A stretch of DNA of 64,000 bases, taken from positions 620,001 to 684,000 of the forward strand of contig NZ_PPFE01000001.1 in assembly GCF_002917925.1 (NCBI RefSeq). Direction: 5' to 3'. Origin of the DNA: Roseovarius confluentis (GTDB lineage: Bacteria > Pseudomonadota > Alphaproteobacteria > Rhodobacterales > Rhodobacteraceae). The notes under the pieces were generated by a model. It was given only the letters and a program-made list of their open reading frames with translations, ran no database searches and was not told the DNA's origin. A program made the position numbers and the translations under genes. Positions 30,288-39,072 of the stretch are shown here, piece by piece (positions within the stretch are counted from its first letter, which is position 1; every line of letters starts with the position of its first letter).

Positions 30288-30596
30288 TTACACGCCTCCC
30301 TTCATCTCTTTCCGGTCGGTCACATCGCCGAACCGATCGATGAAATACTCTACCCGTCCGCCGTCCGCGCCCGCACAGGTCACCACCAGCCACAGCCCGG
30401 CCGACTGCGCCGGCGTCGCGTGGCAATCGGTTCGCGCGGCCCCGGTCTCGGCCACGTAGCGATCCGCCACCGCCTCGATCACCGCAGTTTCGGTCGTGGT
30501 CACAGACCGTCCGCCCAGCAGCAGCGCGACCACCGCGCCCAGGCAGACAAGCGCCAGAAGCGGGATGAAAAACCACGGAGCGCGCCCGAACCGCAT
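30288..30596 (-). CDS. Small single-pass membrane protein, unknown function
   Basis: A 102-aa protein with a basic N-terminus (MRFGRAP), one hydrophobic anchor (WFFIPLLALVCLGAVVALLLGG) and a ~70-residue outward domain containing two Cys (RTDCHATP and VVTCAGAD). It lies 3 bp after the isovaleryl-CoA dehydrogenase stop and ends one base before the acyl-CoA synthetase start, so it is part of the same transcript. No family was recognised. Confidence 0.72.
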   Translation of the reverse strand: MRFGRAPWFFIPLLALVCLGAVVALLLGGRSVTTTETAVIEAVADRYVAETGAARTDCHATPAQSAGLWLVVTCAGADGGRVEYFIDRFGDVTDRKEMKGGV

Positions 30597-30599
30597 GGC

Positions 30600-31763
30600 C
30601 TACGCCATCGCCCCCATCAACTCGCGCCCGATCAGCATCCGCCTGATCTCGGACGTGCCCGCCCCGATCTCCATCAGCTTGGCATCCCGGAAAATCCGCG
30701 CCACGGCCGCATCGTTCAGAAAGCCCGCGCCCCCCATCGCCTGCACCGCCTGGTGCGCCTGCACCATCGCCTGCTCGCTGGCGTAAAGACAGCAGGCCGC
30801 CGCATCCTGCCGCGTCACCTCGCCCCGGTCACACGCCTTGGCCACCTCGTAGACATAGGCCCGGGCCGAATTCATCGCCGTGTACATGTCCGCGATCTTG
30901 CCCTGCATCAGCTGGAAATTCCCGATGGGCTGCCCGAACTGCTTGCGCTCGGCCATGTAGGGCATGATCTCGTCCAGGCAGGCCGCCATGATGCCCAACC
31001 CGATCCCGGCCAGCACAACGCGCTCGTAGTCCAGGCCCGACATCAGCACCTTCACCCCCTTGCCTTCCTCGCCCAGCACGTTCTCGAACGGCACTTCCAC
31101 GTCTTCGAAGATCAGCTCCGCCGTGTTCGAGCCGCGCATCCCCAGCTTGTCGAAATGCGCGCTGGTCGTGAACCCGGTCATCGCCTTCTCGATCAGGAAC
31201 GCGGTGATTCCCTTGGCCCCGGCCTCGGGCTCGGTCTTGGCATAGACCACCAGCGTATCGGCATCCGGTCCGTTGGTGATCCAGTACTTGCTGCCGTTCA
31301 GGCGATAGTGATCGTTGCGCATTTCCGCCCGAAGGCTCATCGACACCACGTCACTGCCCGCGCCCGCCTCGGACATGGCCAGCGCGCCCACATGCTCGCC
31401 CGAAATCAGCCCGGGCAGGTATTTCGCCCGCTGCGCATCGCTGCCATTCAGCTTGATCTGGTTCACGCACAGGTTGGAATGCGCGCCATAGGACAGCGAC
31501 ACGCTGGCCGAGGCCCGCGCCACCTCTTCGACCGCGACCACATGCGCAAGGTATCCCATCCCGACACCGCCATGCTCCTCCGGCACGGTGATTCCCAACA
31601 GGCCCAACTCACCCATCTCGGTCCACAGCTCGGAGGGAAAATCGTTCGTCCGGTCGATCTCGGCGGCCAGCGGCTTCACCCGCTCCTGCGCCCAGCGATG
31701 CACCATGTCGCGCAGGGCATGCACGTCCTCGCCTAGGTCGAACTTCATCACCGCGTCGAACAT
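30600..31763 (-). CDS. liuA: Isovaleryl-CoA dehydrogenase
   Basis: FAD enzyme that oxidises isovaleryl-CoA to 3-methylcrotonyl-CoA, 387 aa, the usual length. Segments include [54 protein letters not shown] and ending [15 protein letters not shown]. The catalytic Glu is expected near [15 protein letters not shown], as in the human enzyme. Start [11 protein letters not shown] at 31763 has GGAGGGG upstream. It heads the cluster under a good promoter with an operator. Confidence 0.94.
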   Translation of the reverse strand: MFDAVMKFDLGEDVHALRDMVHRWAQERVKPLAAEIDRTNDFPSELWTEMGELGLLGITVPEEHGGVGMGYLAHVVAVEEVARASASVSLSYGAHSNLCVNQIKLNGSDAQRAKYLPGLISGEHVGALAMSEAGAGSDVVSMSLRAEMRNDHYRLNGSKYWITNGPDADTLVVYAKTEPEAGAKGITAFLIEKAMTGFTTSAHFDKLGMRGSNTAELIFEDVEVPFENVLGEEGKGVKVLMSGLDYERVVLAGIGLGIMAACLDEIMPYMAERKQFGQPIGNFQLMQGKIADMYTAMNSARAYVYEVAKACDRGEVTRQDAAACCLYASEQAMVQAHQAVQAMGGAGFLNDAAVARIFRDAKLMEIGAGTSEIRRMLIGRELMGAMA

Positions 31764-31785
31764 ATGCACCCCTCCCGGCATTTAT

Positions 31786-31828
31786 TGAACACTTGTTCAT
31801 TTATAGGCCCACCCCGGAACGCCGTCAA
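31786..31828 (-). promoter_or_regulatory. Promoter and palindromic operator of liuA
   Basis: On the minus strand TTGACG (31828-31823), a 17-bp spacer and TATAAA (31805-31800) make a strong sigma70-type promoter. Directly after the -10 lies TGAACA-AG-TGTTCA, a perfect inverted repeat at 31786-31799 that would cover the transcription start. This is the usual arrangement for a TetR- or similar-type repressor. The regulator gene is not in the window. Confidence 0.7.
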
Positions 31829-31908
31829 TCCCGCCGCGCCGGCCCGGAACCGATTCCGCGCACCACGTGTTGGCCCACTGACACCCAGTTTAGCAAAGGA
31901 GACACCCG

Positions 31909-32379
31909 ATGTCCGATGATCTGAAAGAAGCCCTTTGGAAGCGCCTCGACAGCCTTCAGGCCGGGATGCTGTCCACCACCGGCGCCCCGCCGCGCCCCAT
32001 GGCCCCCACGATCACGGGCGAGGACGACGCGATCTGGTTCGTGACCGCCAAGGGCACCGATATCGCCGCCGCCGCGGTCGGTAAGGAGAACTGCAAGTTC
32101 ATCGCCGCCTGCCCCAGCGCGCAGCTTTATGCCGATATCGACGGGGAGCTGTCGGTCGAGACCAGCGAAGCCAAGCTGGACGAGATCTGGTCACCCATGG
32201 CCGCCGTCTGGTTCGAGGATGGCCGCCAGGATGACGACATCGTGCTGGTCTGCATGCGCCCGAAAAAGGCCGTGGTCTGGGCCACTGACGGCAATGCCAA
32301 GTCGCTGTTTGAATTTGCCCGCGCCTCCCTTTCGGGCGACACGCCCGATGTTGGCACCCACGGCACGGTCACGTTCTGA
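31909..32379 (+). CDS. Pyridoxamine 5'-phosphate oxidase-fold (general stress) protein
   Basis: A 156-aa split-barrel protein of the PPOX-like general stress group: MLSTTGAPPRPMAPTITGED, IWFVTAKGTDIAAAA and a C-terminal VVWATDGNAKSLFEFARA. Such proteins bind FMN or heme-like cofactors, but a substrate is not clear. AAAGGAGA precedes the ATG. It is divergent from liuA and overlaps creA (TGATG). Confidence 0.87.
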   Translation: MSDDLKEALWKRLDSLQAGMLSTTGAPPRPMAPTITGEDDAIWFVTAKGTDIAAAAVGKENCKFIAACPSAQLYADIDGELSVETSEAKLDEIWSPMAAVWFEDGRQDDDIVLVCMRPKKAVVWATDGNAKSLFEFARASLSGDTPDVGTHGTVTF

Positions 32380-32858
32380 TGCGCCGCGCACTTCTCGGGG
32401 TCGCCTTGCTGGTGGCCCCCATGATCTCGCCCGCCCGCGCCGAGCAGGTGGGCGAGATCGGCGTCGACTGGGCCGGCAACGACATCATCGTCGAGGCGAT
32501 CGAAGACCCGGACGTGCAGGGCGTCACCTGCCACCTCGCCTATTTCGAGCGGGGCTTCATCGACCGGCTGGCGAATGGCAACTGGTTCGAGGATCCCTCC
32601 AACAGCGCCATCGAATGCCAGCAGACCGGCCCGATCATTCTGGGCGACATTGACCGCTCCGAGGATGGCGAAGACGTCTTTCGCGCCAGCCGTTCGATCA
32701 TCTTCAAGACCTTGCGGGTGAAACGCATCTACGATGCGCAACGTCAGACTCTGGTCTACATTTCGCACGGGCGCGAGCTGTCGCAAGGCTCGGCCAAGGT
32801 CTCGATCTCCACCGTCCCGATTCCCGGCGACAGTCGCCCCGACCCCGCGCCCGACTGA
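32379..32858 (+). CDS. creA: CreA family periplasmic protein
   Basis: A 159-aa protein with signal peptide (MRRALLGVALLVAPMISPARA-EQ) and the CreA hallmark IGVDWAGNDIIVEAIEDPDV followed by VTCHLAYFERGF. Despite its presence in the E. coli cre operon, its function is unknown. The mature domain has two Cys (VTCHL and IECQQT). It is coupled to the PPOX gene by TGATG. No creB/C partners are nearby. Confidence 0.9.
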   Translation: MRRALLGVALLVAPMISPARAEQVGEIGVDWAGNDIIVEAIEDPDVQGVTCHLAYFERGFIDRLANGNWFEDPSNSAIECQQTGPIILGDIDRSEDGEDVFRASRSIIFKTLRVKRIYDAQRQTLVYISHGRELSQGSAKVSISTVPIPGDSRPDPAPD

Positions 32859-32903
32859 ATCCACAACTTCCGCACGGCCTCGCGCTCCCGGCCCGCTTTC
32901 ACT

Positions 32904-32928
32904 GTTCCAAAAATACTCAAGATCCGAC
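32904..32928. repeat. Intergenic repeat copy 2 (GTTCC...ACTCAA...TCCGAC)
   Basis: Matches 25110-25134 at 21 of 25 positions in the same orientation. It lies in the 227-bp gap between the converging creA and aminotransferase genes. Confidence 0.6.
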
Positions 32929-33028
32929 ACCCGCCATCACGCCGACTGCCCGCCACTTCCGGGACACTCCCCGCGCGGTGCCTTCACCTTGGGTGCCCGA
33001 CACTGGCACGGACGCCATACAGTCGGAC

Positions 33029-33050
33029 ATACCGACGCGATACCGACGCG
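33029..33050. repeat. Tandem 11-bp direct repeat
   Basis: ATACCGACGCG occurs twice back to back (33029-33039 and 33040-33050), followed by GTAT, so the second unit also forms the small hairpin ATACC-GACGC-GGTAT. It lies in the creA/aminotransferase convergent gap, 36 bp from the aminotransferase stop. It may act in termination; it has no classical U-tract. Confidence 0.6.
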
Positions 33051-33085
33051 GTATTCAGCCCCGATTCGCGATTAACCTTTCCGCC

Positions 33086-34291
33086 TTACGACGCGGCGGC
33101 CTGTTGCACCGCCCCCACCTCCGCCCGGATGATCCGCGCGATCAGTGCGCAATCGTCCAAGGTGAAGGTCAATGGCAGGCGCATGTCCAGAATGCCCTTC
33201 AGCACCCGATCGCTTGCGGGCATCGGCACGCTCGGCGCATAGCGCCAGCTGTCGTAGCGGCTGGTGAACCCCACCGGCTCCGCGCCCCCGAACCATTTCA
33301 GCTCGACGCCGCGTCTGCCGCACCGTTCGACTACCTCCGCGATGGCCGCATCACTCCAGTCCAGCAACAAAAACTGGATCGACGAGCCCACGTAACGCTC
33401 TGCCTCGGGACGCTCCACCACCGTCAGCCCCGGCGTGCCGCGCAGCCCGTCCTCGACCGCCGCGTACCGCGCGTTCCATTTCGCGCATTGGTCGTCCAAC
33501 GCCTTGAGTTGCGGGCGTAAAATCGCGGCGCGCAGGTGGTCCATCCGGCCCGAGATATTGGGCGTGTCGTACTTGATCGCCTCGAAGGCCTCCTCCGGCG
33601 GTACCGTCCCGTGCCGGCCGTACAGCATGTAGGATCCCGACAGAATCGCCGCCTTCGCCATGACGTCCGCATCGTCCGTCACAAGCAGGCCGCCCTCGCC
33701 CGAATTCATGTGCTTGTAGGTCTGCGTCGAATAGCACCCGATCAGCCCATGCCGCCCCGAGGGCATACCGTTCCACGCCGCCCCCATCGTGTGGGCACAA
33801 TCCTCGATGATGGTCAGGCCGTGGTCGCAGGCGACCTCCACCAGCCGGTCCATGTCGCACAGGTGCCCGCGCATATGGCTCAGCATCAGGATGCGCGCCT
33901 CGCCCGCCTTGTTAATCAGGTCTTCAAGGTCGATCGTCAGGCTTTCCGTCACGCCGACAAAGACCGGCACCGCGCCGACGCTGGCAATCGCCCCCGGCAC
34001 CGGCGCGAGTGTGAAAGCATTCGTTAACACTTTTTCGCCAGGCTGGACCCCAAGCGCCCGCAACGCCGTGGCCATCGCGTACCCGCCCGAAGCGACCGCC
34101 AGCGCGTATTTGGCCCCCGTGTAGGCGGCGAACTCCTGCTCCAGCAGGCCCACCTCGCCCAGCTCTCCGGGCGACAGGTTATACCGATGCAGCCGCCCGC
34201 TCTGCATCACCTCCATCGCGGCGCGCATCCCCTCTTCGGGGATCGGCTCCTGCTGGGTGAAACTGCGTGTGAAAACCTCGCTCATGGCCAT
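33086..34291 (-). CDS. DegT/DnrJ/EryC1/StrS family aminotransferase
   Basis: PLP-dependent sugar-type aminotransferase, 401 aa. The nucleotide-sugar or polyketide-like substrate is not identifiable. LAVASGGYAMATALRALG, the Asp in IIEDCAHTMGAAWNG and the PLP Lys in YSTQTYKHMNSGEGG are visible. The start is ambiguous: MAMSEVF has ATGs at 34291 and 34285 with no clear ribosome site. It lies downstream of phosphoglycolate phosphatase in the same direction. No sugar-biosynthesis partners are adjacent. Confidence 0.9.
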   Translation of the reverse strand: MAMSEVFTRSFTQQEPIPEEGMRAAMEVMQSGRLHRYNLSPGELGEVGLLEQEFAAYTGAKYALAVASGGYAMATALRALGVQPGEKVLTNAFTLAPVPGAIASVGAVPVFVGVTESLTIDLEDLINKAGEARILMLSHMRGHLCDMDRLVEVACDHGLTIIEDCAHTMGAAWNGMPSGRHGLIGCYSTQTYKHMNSGEGGLLVTDDADVMAKAAILSGSYMLYGRHGTVPPEEAFEAIKYDTPNISGRMDHLRAAILRPQLKALDDQCAKWNARYAAVEDGLRGTPGLTVVERPEAERYVGSSIQFLLLDWSDAAIAEVVERCGRRGVELKWFGGAEPVGFTSRYDSWRYAPSVPMPASDRVLKGILDMRLPLTFTLDDCALIARIIRAEVGAVQQAAAS

Positions 34292-34370
34292 TTATTGCGG
34301 CCCCGCGCGGCGCAGGTCAATCGCGAAGCGCCTGTGGAAAAGCGGCATTTCGCTTTCCCGAAACCGGGTT

Positions 34371-35048
34371 TCAGGCGAAGAGCCTTTGCACCACGCCCTG
34401 CAACTCGTCGAAATGGTCGATCGTGGCCTCCGGCTCCAGCGCCCGCACGTCCTCGTCCCCCGGCCCGAACGTCACCAGCACCGACGGCACCCCCGCCGCC
34501 TTCGACGTCTCGCGGTCCGTTATCGTATCTCCCACCAGCAGGCAGCGGCCCGGGTCGCCGCCCACCCGCCGCACGACCTCGCGCAACGGCTCGGGGTCGG
34601 GCTTGCGCACGGCCAGCGTGTCGGCCCCCACCAGTGCGCCGAACCGGTCCAGCACGCCCAGCGAGGTCATCAGCTTCAGCGCCAGCGCCTCGGGCTTGTT
34701 GGTGCAGATCGCCACCGGATGCCCCGCCAGCCGCAGGTTCTCCACCGCGTCCATCGCGCCGGGATAGAACACCGTGTGCGTGTCGATGGCCTCGCCGTAA
34801 GCCTTTAAAAGAATTGGATATTGCCGGTCGATCTCGGCAAAATCATCCGCCCGCCCCAGTCGTGTCATGCCAAGCGTCAGCATCGCACGCCCGCCGCGCA
34901 GCGCCGTGCCGGCATCCGCCACCGGATCCAGCAGATCGCCCTCGCCCATCCCCCGGAAACAGGCATTCGCAGCCGCGATCAGGTCACCGCTGGTATCCGC
35001 CAGCGTCCCGTCCAGATCGAACACCACCGTTCCCAGCCGTTCACCCAT
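34371..35048 (-). CDS. gph: Phosphoglycolate phosphatase (HAD family)
   Basis: A 225-aa HAD hydrolase that dephosphorylates 2-phosphoglycolate or similar. Motif I is VVFDLDGTLADTSGDL with nucleophile Asp10; motif II is AICTNKPEAL; motif IV is CLLVGDTITDRETSKAAG. The cap domain lies between. The start is MGERLGTVVFDLDG; the much longer open frame upstream is read-through on the antisense of glmU. Specificity within the family is inferred. Confidence 0.9.
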   Translation of the reverse strand: MGERLGTVVFDLDGTLADTSGDLIAAANACFRGMGEGDLLDPVADAGTALRGGRAMLTLGMTRLGRADDFAEIDRQYPILLKAYGEAIDTHTVFYPGAMDAVENLRLAGHPVAICTNKPEALALKLMTSLGVLDRFGALVGADTLAVRKPDPEPLREVVRRVGGDPGRCLLVGDTITDRETSKAAGVPSVLVTFGPGDEDVRALEPEATIDHFDELQGVVQRLFA

Positions 35049-35195
35049 GTCACTCGTCCCTCTTGTCATCCTGCAACGGTTGGCACTTTTCCGCCCGTCC
35101 CTGTCACATCCCGCAATCATCTTTGATACGGCCCAGCCTTGCGCGGCTTGCGCAACCGGATAAAACGGGCACGTCAGGAAGGAAAGAGAAACCAT

Positions 35196-36551
35196 ATGAG
35201 CATCAGCCTGATCGTCCTGGCCGCGGGCCAGGGCACCCGCATGAAATCGGACCTGCCCAAGGTGCTGCACCAGATCGCAGGCGCGCCGATGCTGGTCCAT
35301 GCGTTGCAGGCCGGATCGGCCCTGTCCCCCGACCGCACCGTCGTCGTGACCGGCCACGGGTCCGAGGCCGTCGCGGCGGCGGCGCACGACCATGACCCCG
35401 ACATCCTGACCGCCCACCAGGCCACGCAGGACGGCACCGGCCACGCCGTGGCGCAGGCCGAGCCCGCGCTCGCGGGCTACGAGGGCGACGCCATCGTCCT
35501 TTACGGCGACACGCCCTTCATCTCCGAGGACACGCTGCACCGCATGGTCGCGGCCCGCGCGCAACATGACGTCGTCGTGCTGGGTTTCGAGGCCGCCGAT
35601 CCCGGTCGCTATGGCCGGCTGGTCATGTCCGGCGACACGCTTGAAAAGATTGTCGAATTCAAGGACGCGGACGAGGCCACCCGCGCCATCACCTTCTGCA
35701 ACTCCGGCGTCATCGCCGCCTCTGCGCCCGTCCTTTTCGACCTCATCCGCGCCGTCACCAACGACAACGCGGCGGGCGAGTACTACCTCACCGATATCAT
35801 CGGCATCGCCCGCGACCGGGGCCTCTCGGCCACCGCCATCGCCTGTGACGAGGCCGAGACCATGGGCATCAACTCCCGCGCCGAGCTGGCCGCGGCCGAG
35901 GCCGCCTTCCAGACCCGCGCCCGCGCCACCGCGCTCGACGATGGCATCACCCTCACAGCCCCCGAGACCGTGCATTTCGCCTATGACACCGTGCTGGGCC
36001 GCGACACGATCGTGGAACCCAACGTGGTCTTCGGCCCCGGCGTCACCGTGGAATCCGGCGCGCATATCAAGGCGTTCTCGCATCTCGAAGGCTGCCACGT
36101 CTCGCGCGGCGCGATCGTCGGCCCCTATGCCCGCCTGCGCCCCGGCGCGGAACTGGCCGAGGACACCCGCATCGGCAATTTCGTCGAAGTCAAGAACGCC
36201 CTCATCGGCGAAGGCGCCAAGGTCAATCACCTCAGCTATATCGGCGACGCGTCCGTGGGCGAGGCCAGCAATATCGGCGCGGGCACGATCACTTGCAACT
36301 ATGACGGCGTGATGAAACACCGCACCGAGATCGGCGCGCGCGTCTTCGTGGGCTCCAACACCATGCTCGTCGCCCCCGTCAAACTGGGCGACGAATCCAT
36401 GACCGGCTCGGGCTCGGTCATCACCGGCGACGTCCCCGACGGCGCGCTCGCCATTGCCCGCAGCCCGCAGGCCAACAAGCCGGGCATGGCGCGCAAATTG
36501 CTCGAAATGCTAAAGTCCAAGAAGGCCAAGCAAGCGAAAGAGGCAGGATAA
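35196..36551 (+). CDS. glmU: Bifunctional GlcNAc-1-P uridyltransferase/acetyltransferase
   Basis: Makes UDP-GlcNAc from glucosamine-1-phosphate for peptidoglycan and lipid A, 451 aa. The N-terminal pyrophosphorylase has VLAAGQGTRMKSDLPKVLHQ and ends at about residue 228. The C-terminal left-handed beta-helix includes GPYARLRPGAELAEDTRIGN and a Lys-rich tail. Start MSISLIVLAAG is supported by GGAAGGAAAG. It overlaps glmS as TAATG. Confidence 0.97.
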   Translation: MSISLIVLAAGQGTRMKSDLPKVLHQIAGAPMLVHALQAGSALSPDRTVVVTGHGSEAVAAAAHDHDPDILTAHQATQDGTGHAVAQAEPALAGYEGDAIVLYGDTPFISEDTLHRMVAARAQHDVVVLGFEAADPGRYGRLVMSGDTLEKIVEFKDADEATRAITFCNSGVIAASAPVLFDLIRAVTNDNAAGEYYLTDIIGIARDRGLSATAIACDEAETMGINSRAELAAAEAAFQTRARATALDDGITLTAPETVHFAYDTVLGRDTIVEPNVVFGPGVTVESGAHIKAFSHLEGCHVSRGAIVGPYARLRPGAELAEDTRIGNFVEVKNALIGEGAKVNHLSYIGDASVGEASNIGAGTITCNYDGVMKHRTEIGARVFVGSNTMLVAPVKLGDESMTGSGSVITGDVPDGALAIARSPQANKPGMARKLLEMLKSKKAKQAKEAG

Positions 36552-38374
36552 TGTGTGGAATTGTAGGGGTTCTAGGCAAGCACGAAGCCGCGCCCATCCT
36601 TGTCGAGGCGCTCAAACGGCTCGAATATCGCGGCTATGACAGCGCCGGCATCGCCACGATCAACGGCAAACAACTGGACCGCCGCCGCGCCGTCGGCAAG
36701 CTGGTGAACCTGTCGGACCTGCTGGTGCACGAACCCCTGCGCGGCAAGTCCGGCATCGGCCACACCCGCTGGGCCACGCACGGCGCGCCCAACACCGTCA
36801 ACGCCCACCCGCACAAGGCCGGGCCGGTGGCCGTGGTGCATAACGGCATCATCGAGAATTTCCGTGAGCTGCGCAGCGAACTGTCCCAAGCCGGGCTGGC
36901 GCACGAGACCGACACCGATACCGAGACCGTCGCCATGCTGGTCCATCACCTGATGGAACAGGGCCAAACCCCTGTCGAGGCCGCCAAATCCGCCATCGCC
37001 CGGCTGGAAGGCGCCTATGCGCTCGGCTTTCTCTTCGATGGCGAGGATGACCTGATCGTCGCCGCCCGCAAGGGCAGCCCGCTGGCCATCGGCCATGGCG
37101 ACGGCGAGATGTATGTCGGCTCCGACGCCATCGCGCTCGCCCCCCTTACCGACCGGATCACCTATCTGGAGGAAGGCGACATCGCCGTCGTCACCCGCAC
37201 CACGCTCGACATCATCGACGCGCAGGGAAATCGCGCCAACCGCGCCGTCCGCACCATCCAGATCGACAGCACCCATGTCGACAAGGGCGGGCACAAGCAC
37301 TTCATGGCCAAGGAAATCGCCGAGCAGCCCGCCGTGATCGGCGATACCCTGCGCCACTACCTGTCCGAGGCCGGGGGCGGCCTGACCCTGCCCCAACCGG
37401 AACTGGACTTCACCCAATACGACCGCCTGACGCTGGTGGCCTGCGGCACGGCCTATTACGCCTGCCTCACCGCGAAATACTGGTTCGAGCAACTGGCCGG
37501 CCTGCCCGTCGACGTCGATATCGCGTCCGAGTTCCGCTATCGCGAGCCTCCCGTTCCCGCCAGGACCGGCGCCATCTTCGTCAGCCAGTCGGGCGAAACC
37601 GCGGACACGCTCGCCGCCTTGCGCTACTGCGAGGGGCGGGCCGCGAAGATCCTGTCGATCATCAACGTCCCCGAAAGCTCCATCGCCCGCGAAAGCGACC
37701 TCGCCCTGCCGATCCATGCCGGCGTCGAGATCGGCGTGGCCTCAACCAAGGCGTTCACCTGTCAGCTGACCGTGCTCTTGCTGATGGCGCTCAAGGCCGC
37801 CTCCGACCGCGAAACGCTCGACCCCGCGCGCACCTCGGACCTGCTGTCGCACCTGCGCGGCCTGCCCTCGACCATCAACAACACTCTTGAATTAAACGCC
37901 GATTTTCACAAGGCCGCCAACCGTTTGGCAACGGCCGACAACGCGCTCTTCCTCGGGCGCGGCGTCATGTACCCACTGGCCCTTGAAGGCGCTCTGAAAC
38001 TCAAGGAAATCAGCTATATCCACGCCGAGGCCTATGCCTCGGGGGAGCTGAAGCACGGCCCCATCGCGCTGATCGACAAGAAGATGCCGGTCATCGTCAT
38101 GGCACCGCGCGATGCGCTGTTCGACAAGACCGTGTCGAACATGCAGGAGGTCATGGCCCGCGGCGGCAAGGTGATGCTGATCACCGACGCCCCCGGCGCC
38201 GAGGCGGCCGCCGACGACACCTGGATGACGCTGGTCCTGCCCCAGGTCGACCCGGTCCTGTCGCCCATCCTCTACGCTGTCCCCGCCCAGCTTCTGGCCT
38301 ATCACACCGCCGTCGCCAAGGGCACCGACGTGGACCAGCCGCGCAACCTCGCCAAGTCCGTGACGGTGGAATAA
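36551..38374 (+). CDS. glmS: Glutamine-fructose-6-phosphate aminotransferase
   Basis: First enzyme of the hexosamine pathway, 607 aa. The start MCGIVGVLG leaves Cys2 as the N-terminal nucleophile of the glutaminase domain (RYDSAGIA-like YRGYDSAGI region). Two SIS isomerase domains follow, with VSQSGETADTLAALR and LGRGVMYPLALEGALKLKEI. The C-terminus NLAKSVTVE is the conserved family ending. It is coupled to glmU. Confidence 0.98.
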   Translation: MCGIVGVLGKHEAAPILVEALKRLEYRGYDSAGIATINGKQLDRRRAVGKLVNLSDLLVHEPLRGKSGIGHTRWATHGAPNTVNAHPHKAGPVAVVHNGIIENFRELRSELSQAGLAHETDTDTETVAMLVHHLMEQGQTPVEAAKSAIARLEGAYALGFLFDGEDDLIVAARKGSPLAIGHGDGEMYVGSDAIALAPLTDRITYLEEGDIAVVTRTTLDIIDAQGNRANRAVRTIQIDSTHVDKGGHKHFMAKEIAEQPAVIGDTLRHYLSEAGGGLTLPQPELDFTQYDRLTLVACGTAYYACLTAKYWFEQLAGLPVDVDIASEFRYREPPVPARTGAIFVSQSGETADTLAALRYCEGRAAKILSIINVPESSIARESDLALPIHAGVEIGVASTKAFTCQLTVLLLMALKAASDRETLDPARTSDLLSHLRGLPSTINNTLELNADFHKAANRLATADNALFLGRGVMYPLALEGALKLKEISYIHAEAYASGELKHGPIALIDKKMPVIVMAPRDALFDKTVSNMQEVMARGGKVMLITDAPGAEAAADDTWMTLVLPQVDPVLSPILYAVPAQLLAYHTAVAKGTDVDQPRNLAKSVTVE

Positions 38375-38379
38375 AAAAC

Positions 38380-39072
38380 GTGCGTTACCTGTCGCACGGC
38401 CTCGTCGTCCTGATCCTGACCGCGCCGGCCGCGCTGGCTTGTCCGTTCGAGACGTCTCCCGACAGCGTCCTGCGGTTCGGCGCGGGGTCACCCCTATCTG
38501 CCATCAGGACCTGTGCCGAAGCAGGGTTCGATTTCTCGGCACCGCTGGCGGATGGCCGCGTGCCGTTCCGCGAAATCGTGGTCTCCATATCCGATCCCGA
38601 GGCAGTGGAATTGATGCTGCAGGCCGGAGCCGATCCGAACACCTCGGACAAATACGGGTCCCCCGCCTTTGTCGATGCGATCAATTTCGTACAGGATCGA
38701 GAACATCCCGATTTCCTGCGCATGATCGAGATACTGGGCGCGTACGGCGCGGATTTTTCGCGCCCTGATTCCCACGGCGATCTCGCCCTGTCCAAGGCGG
38801 CGGGCGGCGATGACAACCGGCTTCTCGCCATTTTGCTCGAGCACGGTGCAGACCCGAACGGCCTGAACACCTACGACCGGACTCCACTGTTCGAAACCGT
38901 CTTCGGCACCTGCAACGCAAGGGGCGGCGCGATGCTGATCGACGCGGGCGCAACGCTGTCATCCATGCCCGCCGATCAGGTTGAACGCCTCTTCGACGAG
39001 GCTCAGGCGTCCTGCTCCGGCGGTGTCGAGGGACAGGCCTTTATAGACCTTCTCAAAGAATTGCACCCATGA
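38380..39072 (+). CDS. Secreted ankyrin-repeat protein
   Basis: A 230-aa protein starting at a GTG (MRYLSHGLVVLILTAPAALA) with a signal peptide followed by a short Cys-containing segment (CPFETS) and about four ankyrin-like repeats, for example VELMLQAGADPNTSDKYGSP and LLAILLEHGADPNGLNTYDR. Ankyrin repeats bind proteins. The partner is unknown and likely periplasmic. It lies 5 bp after glmS and overlaps the next gene by ATGA, so it is probably on the glm transcript. Confidence 0.85.
   Translation: MRYLSHGLVVLILTAPAALACPFETSPDSVLRFGAGSPLSAIRTCAEAGFDFSAPLADGRVPFREIVVSISDPEAVELMLQAGADPNTSDKYGSPAFVDAINFVQDREHPDFLRMIEILGAYGADFSRPDSHGDLALSKAAGGDDNRLLAILLEHGADPNGLNTYDRTPLFETVFGTCNARGGAMLIDAGATLSSMPADQVERLFDEAQASCSGGVEGQAFIDLLKELHP

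Noticed and set aside
35049-36320. Long N-terminal extension of phosphoglycolate phosphatase into the antisense of glmU
   Set aside because: The HAD domain begins at 35048 with MGERLGTVVFDLDG. The extension is Gly/Ala/Asp-rich and opposite glmU codons.
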